Of a DNA stretch of 64,000 nt, positions 55,475 through 64,000 are shown in pieces. Under the pieces are notes generated by a model, which did no database searches, was not told the DNA's origin, and saw nothing but the letters and a program-made list of their open reading frames with translations. A program made the position numbers and the translations under genes. Numbering within the stretch: position 1 is the first letter of the stretch; every line of letters begins with the position of its first letter. Location of the stretch: NCBI RefSeq assembly GCF_030272615.1, contig NC_081410.1, forward strand, positions 258,279,533 through 258,343,532, read 5' to 3'. The stretch is from Cryptomeria japonica. Its lineage: Eukaryota > Streptophyta > Pinopsida > Cupressales > Cupressaceae.

Positions 55475-55674
55475 CTACATCAGTATACATACATTGTAGC
55501 CATTAGCTCTCTTTATAAGTTAATTATCTTTCTAAGAACCTAATAACTGGTTGAATAATCCACATTGAATCAGAAGAAAACAAAAACACTCAACAAAAAA
55601 ATGGGAATTCTACAACATTTGAAGTTAGAGTAGGTTCTGTATGTATAGTGATACGTCCACCCCAACAAACCTAC

Positions 55675-55791
55675 CTCTGGAAACCAATAGTCACATGTCA
55701 CAGGCAGTCCGAAGATGTCCTCACTAGGAAACAACAAATATTGGTTGCATGATTGTACCAACAGTTGTGCAAGCATCACTGGTAATCCTTC
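55675..55791 (-). pseudogene. second exon-like segment upstream of the previous one
   Basis: The minus strand has AG acceptor (TTTGTAAG), 117 bases of open frame and a strong donor GAG|GTAGGT. The 39 codons include EGLPVMLAQLLVQSCNQYLL and FGLPVTCDYWFPE. Both segments have phase-0 ends, so they can be spliced in frame across a 200-base intron. I do not recognise this part, and it does not match what I recall upstream of the lycopene-cyclase-like block, so the link is uncertain. Confidence 0.3.
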
Positions 55792-56431
55792 CTTACAAAC
55801 ATTTTTATTTTGTTTCAATTATTTGCGTATAACCCCACAAAAATTTTATTTTTGTTTTAATTATTTGTGTATAACCCCTTTATTCCTATTTTACTCCTTG
55901 TTTTCTCATTTTATGTTCCTCTACTCCTTCCCTCTCCATTTTTGTGGAGCGTAGTCTGCAATCTATCTTAAATGTTTCCTCTTCCTATTGATGGATTACA
56001 GAGTGTGTTTTGAAATGTTGATGCTAAACTTAACACACAGTTACATCTAGAAGTTCTCTCATTATCATAGACTACATAAATATCATGTCTCACCAAGTAG
56101 TGGCATGTCAAAATCTAACAACACAATAATAAATGACTGCAAGACAATGTCTCTTCAAACTCCTAAAAGATGTAGGCCCTTTGGTGCAAAAAGGGTACCT
56201 CCAATCTTTGTATAATTAATAGACACGGTCCAATTGTAAAAGCATAAGTGTAGGAAGCATGTAAATTCAGTTGTTTGTAAGCAAAGGAGGTATAAGGGGT
56301 AGCAAATAAATAAGATCAGTGTCACAGTGTTGAAATGTGGCAATAACATTTCAATTGTTCTATTTCCAAATTACCGAAGTTGAAGGGATAAGGGTTGGTA
56401 TTCTGTTGACAATACAAAACTAGTCTTCCCC
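55792..56431. other. no recognised gene
   Basis: AT-rich, with a local duplication of the words ATTATTTG.GTATAACCCC near 55820 and 55860. Nothing else supported. Confidence 0.4.
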
Positions 56432-57331
56432 AGTAATGTCCCCATGCTCAGGTCCACTTTCTTTGCAATTGGTTTTGTCCTTCTCGGTGTGAGTTGGGCA
56501 TATCATAGTGGTTATTTAATGTTACCAACGAGTTCAAATGGCCTAGAGGACTTAGTGGGCACTTTTTGTGGCTTTTTTCTGGTTTCTAGTGTGCTCTCCA
56601 AGATTCTTGTAGAGAGTGTCTATTTATAATAAGTCACCCAGTTGTGACCAATTATCATCATTCATTATCAGTATCTCTCCTATTTATTTAGTTTTCAATT
56701 TCGATGCTTTTCAACCATTTCAGCAGCTTGGGTGCAATTTTGAGCTATATTTAGTTAATTTTACTGAAGTTGCCATATTAATTAAAATATTTTATTGGCC
56801 ACTTCAATATAATAGCTTGTTGGAAAGAGAATGGAAAGTTTTAATGTTGGATGCTTAACCTTGTACCTCAAATGCCTAGAATCATTAATTATTTAAATAG
56901 ATCACTTTTTGGGGTTATAAGGATTAATTAAGATATAAGTGGATTTTATAATGCACTTTCCAGAATGCTCCTGGAAAAGGTTATAAAAGGAGGATTGATG
57001 GCTCATTTGGGATATACAAAATATTCAGAAGCTTTTTCTTCCTCTGTCGATATTTAGAGTTTTGTGCCTGTGGCTGAAATCTTGCTAGCAGGACAAAAAC
57101 CCTAATTGTTTATGAAACTAAGGACAAAAACCTTCTTGCTTCACTGGAGTGGTTCCACACAAGGATCAATAGGGTATTGAAGGTTTGAGCAAAGCTGAAA
57201 ACCCTTGTTTGTTGGAGGCAAATCTAGTTAGGGTTTGCATTGAGAAAAAAGGAGATTTTCAAGTTTGCCAAGATCGCAAGTTTTAATTCATAACTTATTT
57301 ACAGGAAGATATTGTGTTGTGTGTGCTTTTG
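56432..57331 (+). mobile_element. LTR-like sequence D (TGTAATGTCCCC type), target of element C
   Basis: AGTAATGTCCCC at 56432 resembles the family Z LTR start with its first base changed. A TATAAAAG box lies near 56985. Element C is inserted at 57332; D would resume at 59818. No D end was found, so this is a partial call. Confidence 0.35.
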
Positions 57332-59812
57332 GGTAATATCTCTTTTCTGAAATAGGATTTAATAAAATAATAATAATTAGATTAAAATATAAAGAAATAG
57401 ATAAATGAATAAATAATAAAATATAATATACTATAATTATAAGTTAATTAAGTTTAATGAAAAGTCAAGAGGCATTTAATTAATTTTTATGAAAAGTCAA
57501 GAGGCATGCTATGAAGAGTTGTAACTCCCTTAAACATGAGATATCAAAGGGAGAAAAGTTCATTTGAAAGTGGACAAGGAGGAAGGAAAAAAAGGAATGG
57601 AGCATAGGAGTTAAGGAAAGGTAAATGGAAGAAGAAGGAATGAGAAGGAAATAAGGAAATGATTTTCTCAAAAAGGCAGAAATAATTAAGGGTTGTGACT
57701 CTTTCAAAAGGTGATAATTATGAAGGTTGTGACCATTGCAAAGGGTATACATCATGAAGAGGTGTGACTCTTCCTCACTTGAAGATATAAGCGAGAGGAC
57801 AAATTCAATTAGAGAGAGGGAGAAAAGAGGAAGCAACATTTAATCTATAATTAGAAGTGCAGATCTGATTTGAATGATATGGCAAGCAATGAGGAGATAT
57901 GACCCTTAAAATGGGTGTCTCTTTTCAAAGGGATGTGTCTCCTCAATATAATATGAAAGTGTAAAAGGAATTAGGCAATTGAAGAAGAGCAGAAGTACCC
58001 ATAAATCAAACACGATCAAGGAAGAAACAATCAATTTCATAATTAATATCAGCAGGCTTATATATTTTCAAGTGATGGGATCTAAATCAAGATTCAAAGA
58101 TAGGCAATTTGCATTTGGAAATCCTAAAAGGGGACATTACAATTGGTATTAGAGCTATCCTTCCTACCATCCTGTGAAAGGTAGTTAATGAAACCTAGCC
58201 AAAGGGCTCAAAATGGATTATGGGCAAAAGGATGGGGTTAGGTCCACTTTTTGGCTCAAAACAGATTATGTGCAAAAGGATGGGGTTAGGTCCACTTTTT
58301 GGCTCTAAATGAATTATGAGCCGAAGGATGGGGTTAGGCCCACTTTCTGGCTCAAAATGGATTATAGGTAGAAGAATGGCATTAGGCCCACTTTCTGGCT
58401 CAAAATGGATTATGGGCAGAAAGATGGGGTTAGGCCCACTTTCTAGCTCAAAATGGATTATGGGTGGAAAGATGGGGTTAGCCCACTTTTTGGCTCAAAA
58501 TGGATTACGGGCAGAAGGATGGGGTTCGGTCCACTTTCTAGCTCAAAATGGATTATGGGCAGAAAGTTGGGTTTAGGCCCACTTTTTGGCTCAAAATAGA
58601 TTACAAGTAGCAAATGGGGTTAGCCCCACTTTCTGGCTCAAAATAGATTATGAGTAGCAAGATTGGGGTTAGGCCCACTTTTTGGCTCGAAAAAAAGAAG
58701 GGATCTAACAACACGTGTATTTGCATGTATACTCTATGTCTGCATATATTCATGTGTATGCTCTGTGTCTGCTTCTCTGTGTTTGGTTCATACCTGATGT
58801 GTTTCCAGCATGGTTACTACATGTGTGTACGTGCCTTCCTAATGTATGTCTTATGTCTTGAATATGCTTTACATCATGTTTGATGTGTTTACAACAAGTT
58901 TATTCCATGTGTGCTTCCAAAGCCATTTCATATTGGAATCATCTTGAAACACTCATGATCATTGCTTGAGGACAAGTATTTTTTGGTAGGGTGGACTGTG
59001 ATGTCCCTTTTTTGAAATAGGATTTAATAATAAATAATAATAATTAAATTAAAATATAAATAAATAAATAATAAAATATAATATACTATAATTACAAGTT
59101 AATTAATATTAATGAAAAGTCAAAGGCATGCTATGAAGAGTTGTGACTCCCTTAAACATGAGATATAAAAGGGAGAAAAATTCATTTGAAAGAGGACAAG
59201 GAGGAAGGGAAACAAAAAAAGAATGGAGCATAGGAATTAAGGAAAGGTAAATTGAAGAAGGAATGGGAAGGAAATAAGGAAGTGATTCTCTCAAAAGGGC
59301 AAAAATAATGAAGGGTTGACTTTTTCAAAAGGTGATAATTATGAAGGTTGTGACCATTGCAAAGGGTAGACATGATGAAGAGGTGTGACTCCTCACTTGA
59401 AGATATAAGTGGGAGGACAAATTCAATTAGAGAGGGGGAGAAAAGAGGAAGCAACATTTACTCTATAATCAGAAGTGCAGATCTGATTTGAATGATAAGG
59501 AAAGCAATGAGGAGATATGACCCTTACAATGGGTGTCTCTTTTCAAAGGGATGTGTCTCCTCAATATAGTATGGAAGTGTAAAAGGAATTAGGCAATCGA
59601 AGAAGAGCAAAAGTACTCATACATCAAACACGATCAAGGAAGAAACAATCAGTTTCAGAATTAATAAGAATAGTCAGCAGGCTTGTATATTTTCAAGTGA
59701 TGGGATCTAAATCAAGATTTGAAAATTGGTAATTGGCATTTCCTAAATATACTTCACACCTTTTTGGGAATTCAAGGGCAAAATATAGGAAATCCCAAAA
59801 GAGGACATTACA
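57332..59812 (+). mobile_element. element C: small non-autonomous LTR retrotransposon
   Basis: 5' LTR 57332-58141 (ends GGACATTACA), PBS TGGTATTAGAGC at 58144-58155 (one change from the tRNA-Met site), an 840-bp interior, a purine-rich tract near 58980-58996, 3' LTR 58997-59812 (TGTGATGTCCC ... GGACATTACA). The two LTRs are highly similar apart from an extra segment of about 50 bp near the end of the 3' copy. TTTTG flanks both ends (57327-57331 and 59813-59817). There is no gag or pol, so it must rely on another element's proteins. The GCTTGAGGACAAG word before the PPT is shared with element B, a possible helper-family link. Confidence 0.9.
58205..58691 (+). repeat. 48-bp tandem array filling the interior of element C
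   Basis: About ten units of GGCTCAAAATGGATTATGGG plus 28 further bases ending CCCACTTTCT. Because 48 is a multiple of three, one frame (58316-58576) stays open and encodes a 16-residue repeat (GLGPLSGSKWIMGRKM). Some units carry small indels that shift the frame. The repeat may be a packaging or structural sequence, not a protein gene. Confidence 0.88.
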
Positions 59813-59817
59813 TTTTG

Positions 59818-61422
59818 AAAGAGAGCATAGAAGTTATTATATTTTTATTTGGAGCTGAAATACCCAGCTGGACTATTCCAAGAAACTTCAAGAAGCCATA
59901 CCACTTATGTTTCATATCAAGCAATTTATGGAAATTATTGAAGGCTTTCAAAAATGTCTCTATTAGTGTTTGAATGCATCCTAATATTTTCTAAAATGAT
60001 GTCGTACACATTGTATACGGTGAAAAGTGGATAGTAAAAAACAACAATATTGAAAGACTAACAAGGATCCAACCACAAAACCCTAGCCTAACAATGAAAG
60101 CAATCCACCATACACAAATGAAGATACCTAAGACCATGCAAATAAACAAAATAAACCAAATATACCATTTACATGTCTAGTAGGGTTTCAATATTCATCT
60201 CTTCCTATCTCCATTGATCTTGTTTGATATATTTGCTCTCAGATTTTATGTGTGCACAATAGCTCAACAAAAAACGGAAATGTGGTTGATAGCTTGATCG
60301 CAAGAAGGCTTGATTGTAACATTAGTATGCTCATTAGGGTTGATAATGAAGAAGAGTATCCTCTTATATAGAGAACACTATAAGAAATTGAGGGATAAGA
60401 TCAAGAGGTGTAAAGATAAATAGTCAGCTATGATTAAAGGGTAGGTAGAAGAAATAATTGAATGATAAAGGGGGTAAGTAAGAGAAGAGTTAAAAGATGA
60501 ATGACATGTGTCATGGGTAGAAAAGGCTAATGAATTAATTAAATAACTAAAGATTTATTTAATTAATAGAAAAAGTGGGATCAATTAAATAAATAAAATA
60601 TTTATTTAATTTTTAAAAAAACAATTTAAATAAATAAAGTATTTATTTAAATTCAAGGAAAGGCTTAGAAGAGGATTAATGAATTAATTAAATAAATAAA
60701 GATTTATTTATTTATTAATGCTATTACTGTTGTGTTTGATTCCTTGAGCATATCAAATTGTATCAAATCACTATTTATCAGCTAAGGAATATTTACTATT
60801 ATATCTACAATATTGTGGTTACATGCAACCTCTTTGACAAAATGCTTGTTAGTGAACTGTGGGAAAATTGCAAAAAAAGTTAGTTTAAAATCGCAACCAA
60901 ACATCTCAGAGACCTTTACAAACAGAAAATACCATTACTTGCATGCGCATGCATACAATTATTTGGCAAAATGCCTACATTGAGAATTGGGAAAGTGAAC
61001 CAAAATAAATGATTCAAACAAGGGTGGTCTCTTACATCCTCACAGTGGGGGTGAAATTTTCTTCTTTGATTTACTTTTGTTATTGTTCATGTTTCATTTC
61101 TAACAAAATATTTACACAAATTTAAGCATAATAAAGAAACAACAAATCAACAACACAAGGACAACAAAGGCCACCAAACTTACAAGTAGGAAGAGGAAAT
61201 ATCCTTCAATGATTCTTCCGTATTCCACTCCTCACTTAGGCATTTCAGATGATCCTCCATCACTTATTTTCCAAATCAATAACAATGCTCTCATTTTGCC
61301 TTATTTGACTCGTCTTTTTGTTAGGGCCTAATTTAGATCTCCTCATTTCCTTTTTCAACATGTTTTCCTAAAGCATAGTTATTCGAGCAATAGAGTTTTG
61401 TGGTTTCTCCCTTTGAAGTGAT
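59818..61422. other. AT-rich spacer with short palindromic words
   Basis: At 60530-60720 words such as AATTAATTAAATAAATAAA and TTTATTTAATT alternate and can fold on themselves. No gene or LTR end could be supported. Confidence 0.45.
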
Positions 61423-62064
61423 TGTAATGCCCCTTTCCTAGTCCATTTCAACATCCTTGGAAACCCCAAACTTATTGGAGAGCACTAGATTTATCGAAAA
61501 GGTATTTTGATAATGGCAAAGAGTTCCTTGAGTCAAGATAAGTACAATGGTACTTTTTGTGTGCAAATCTGACATTTTACGAGCATTCCACATTTCTTGG
61601 AGAATTCATAGTCTTGGCAGAGCACCAACTTTTATATAGAAGAATATCTTATGCAATTAGGATATTGGTGTGGTCAAAATTCATATTTAGTGTTATTTTA
61701 ACATTTTCTATAAATTTGGTGGTTGTGGAAAAAAATGATTAATTATTTAAGTTGTCATAAAGTAGAAAATTAGAAGACAACTTATATTTATGCAAAAGTA
61801 TTGAGATCCACAAGCAATCCTTATTGTCCAAAAACATTTCAAGCTATCTTTTAGTTCCAACTCTATTTTGGCTCTGTTTTGGGTTGGTTTTTGCTAGTAT
61901 GCTTCTAGATTAATTTGGCCAAGGAGTCTATCATGTAGAAGGTCTAAATGAGTATCCATGGTTAAAATTTGGTGAAGATTGGAGTCTTTTGGAGTGAGTT
62001 ATGGCATTTTGGAGAAATTGAGAAGCTTATGAACAAATGATTCCTTGAAGGGTCAAAACCTCAT
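61423..62064 (+). mobile_element. LTR fragment E (TGTAATGCCCC start)
   Basis: It starts TGTAATGCCCCTTTCC, close to the family Z terminus. No TATA-PBS chain follows; it seems cut off by the next LTR-like start at 62065. Confidence 0.3.
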
Positions 62065-62690
62065 GTAATGTCCCCATTTTTGCCTAGGCTTTTGTAGAGG
62101 TATTAATTTAATTAATTAAATTGTCTAAATTAATGTTTTCAGGCAACTTTTATTTAATTAATTATGTTTTTTAGTTGAATATTTTATCTTTCTAAAGTGA
62201 CTTTACCTAGGGCCAAAGATAAAGTAAAATCAGAGTTACCGAAAACACCACCCCCCACCCCTAGCACGCGTACTATCCTACTTGGTACGGACACGGTATG
62301 ATGCGTGTACAGTGGGAAAACGTTTCCACTCGTTTCAGAAAACTTCATATTTTTGCACCCCTGTTAGAATCGCAGGAATGGAATTTCTAGAAAAAGAGAG
62401 ACAAATTTAGAAACTTTTTCAATTAATTGTAGTTTTAATCCAAAAATAACAAGATATTTTCACTATTAATAAACCCTCGAAGTGATGGGAAGACACAACA
62501 TTCAATTATCATTCCAACAAGCTCTTTCTGAATCTATAATTATTTTTTAGGGTTTCACAGAGTCTGCAAGTTTTTTGCAGCATTGGCACGTTTACAGGCT
62601 GCTTGCAACCTACGCTCTTTTCCCTGGTGCCCGTCGTGTGTATTCCTTCGTCTTATGATTTTCCCTTCCTGCAATTTTGGCTTCCTTCGT
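62065..62690 (+). mobile_element. LTR fragment F (TGTAATGTCCCC start)
   Basis: It starts TGTAATGTCCCCATTTTTGC. No end or PBS was found. It may instead simply adjoin the 5' region of the BED zinc-finger gene at 63307. Confidence 0.3.
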
Positions 62691-62694
62691 ACAG

Positions 62695-63293
62695 GTGCGT
62701 CTATTTGACTTTGATTTCAATAGTTTTAAAATTTTAATTCCTATGTTTTTATTCGCATGTTTTAATTTAAATAGTTTTAAATTTCAGTTTTGCAATTTTA
62801 AAAGGGTTCGAGCTAGTTATATATTTAGTTAAACTTTATACGGTTCAATTTGTAAAACTTTACATAGTTTGATTTAAATTTACAAATTAAAAAAGAGTTT
62901 AAATTTAGTAGTTTCGGTCTTAATTTACAATTTTAATAGTTTAAGTTTTAATATAATTTAGCTTTTAACATTTTTTATTTATATAACTATTTTATATTTA
63001 GTTTTTTTAATTTATATAAATTAATTTTGATGATATTAATTAATATTATAACAGTTATATATAATATATTTAATTTATTTTAAATTAATAAACAACTTAG
63101 ATTTATATTTTAAAGTTAGATTCTATATTTGTAAAATTAAATTTGAAATAGTAAATATTAAATATATATATAAATTAATTAAATTACATTATTATTAAAT
63201 CAATTTATAAATTATAATTTGTGTTTTATAAACTCAATGTATAATTATTAATTATTTATATTTTATACTTTGATTAAATTGTTTTTTTTGTAG
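62695..63293 (+). other. probable 5'UTR intron of the BED zinc-finger ORF
   Basis: ACAG|GTGCGT (donor at 62695) opens a very AT-rich stretch of 599 bases that ends in GTTTTTTTTGTAG (acceptor at 63293), 13 bases before the ATG at 63307. Base composition changes sharply at both edges, as in plant introns. Confidence 0.55.
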
Positions 63294-63306
63294 GACACTA
63301 TTAATC

Positions 63307-63732
63307 ATGGCGTCATCATCCGATGTCAAAGCATTAGACAACGACAAGTGGATCAAACCAAACGCTAAGTTTCCATTATGGAAATATGTCACCATCCTTG
63401 AAAAATATCAAGGGGGTGGAGGTTTTAAATGGAGGTGTCATGAGTGTTTAAAGGATTATAATGGTTCTTATACTAGGGCTCGTGGGCACCTTTGTCACAT
63501 AAAAGGTACAGGAAGTGAAGTATACCCTGGTCCAAATGTTAGTGATAGTCCAAGGAAGGGATTGTTAGCTAAGAAGATTGCAAAATACCAAAAAGAAGAG
63601 GATGAAGCTAATAATTGGGTTCAAACATTGAATCAGAGGCCAAGTTTAAGTCTAAATAAACCCCCTTTGCATCCAGCTTCAAGAACATCTACTAGTCACA
63701 AGAGGAGCAATTTTGCAAGATCCCCAATCTAA
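63307..63732 (+). pseudogene. BED zinc-finger ORF, hAT transposase-like N-terminus, 141 aa
   Basis: Residues about 20-70 form a BED-type finger: PLWKYVTILEKYQGGGGFKW, then C-x2-C (RCHEC), YNGSYTRARGHLCHIKGTG. Many plant hAT transposases start with this LWKYVT...GSY.R...HL pattern and bind the element ends with it. The last usual zinc ligand, a Cys about eight residues after HL, is replaced here (GSEVYPG), which may weaken the finger. A basic, polar tail (KKIAKYQKEEDEANNW) leads to a stop with no DUF659 or dimerisation region, so it is a fragment, or exon 2 of a longer dead gene. The ATG follows a clear splice acceptor. Confidence 0.6.
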
Positions 63733-64000
63733 TTTGACCCAAAATTTTCAGTTTTAATTGCTTGACATTTTGTCAAACACTTGGCATAAAGAGTGTTTCA
63801 GTTCTGAATTCTGATGTTTGTTTGAAAGTTTCTCGGTGCCAATATATAAACAATTGCATAGAAATGATAAACAAGTGACTACATAAGCGCATATCAAGTA
63901 TACCGCACCCAATTATGCCTTTATTGATATAAACTAGGTCTCTTACAACTTATAACATGTCCGATATGAAAGTTTCAGACTATGACAGTAGTTACAAACT
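63733..64000. other. no recognised feature
   Basis: AT-rich sequence after the BED ORF up to the window edge; nothing supported. Confidence 0.4.

Noticed and set aside
1-64000. CRISPR arrays, bacterial operons, rRNA or tRNA genes
   Set aside because: No regular repeat-spacer array, no operon structure and no convincing tRNA cloverleaf or rRNA core was seen in this plant DNA.

Overview
This window is intergenic DNA of a land plant, most likely a conifer or other gymnosperm. The taxon is an inference from dense, old, nested LTR retrotransposons, AT-rich spacers, very little host coding sequence and plant-type gene fragments. I see no intact host gene, CRISPR array or RNA gene. Almost everything recognisable is an LTR retrotransposon or a piece of one, and several can be bounded to the base by TG...CA ends plus matching 5-bp target-site duplications (TSDs).

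Layout. 1-2844: 3' end of a decayed Ty1/copia element (pol remnant, PPT, 3' LTR). 3642-3895 and 12505-12577: the two halves of one exon of a cytosolic ribosomal protein S14 (uS11) pseudogene, split by a giant LTR-like unit X1 (3896-12504, minus, TSD AAGCA). X1 is itself split by another giant solo LTR, Y4 (4746-10013, minus, TSD GGATC). 12749-13057: BED zinc-finger (hAT-type) fragment. 13998-18003: 5' LTR, PBS, gag and acidic ORF remnants of gypsy-like family Z (element A). 20006-26662: a second X copy, X2 (plus, TSD CATTA), carrying a 1259-codon ORF. 26838-33205: element B, a non-autonomous family Z element with its own ORFs and no RT. 35993-52751: a Ty3/gypsy element Y2 on the minus strand (gag, protease, RNase H, RT; 3' part deleted). 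Its 5' LTR (43212-52751) is about 6.6 kb net and is interrupted by solo LTR Y3 (44757-47694, TSD AATAG). 52752-53436: 3' end of another LTR element. 55346-55791: two exon-like segments on the minus strand. 57332-59812: a 2.5-kb LTR element (C, TSD TTTTG) whose interior is a 48-bp tandem array. 63307-63732: a second BED zinc-finger ORF behind a probable 5'UTR intron.

Main point. The long ORF of X2 and a broken homologue in Y2 both lie inside LTRs, in sense orientation, upstream of the LTR TATA box (that is, in U3). Y2 has a primer-binding-like site and gypsy gag/pol directly after that LTR, so the ORF-bearing unit is an LTR and not an independent gene. The families share one plan: a terminal hairpin, a 1.8-2.5 kb leader, a long ORF (conserved globular part, acidic/proline linker, basic NLS-like patch, coiled coils), a TATA box and about 0.8 kb of R-U5. 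The placement recalls U3-encoded accessory genes of some animal retroviruses, but the protein resembles nothing I can name with confidence.
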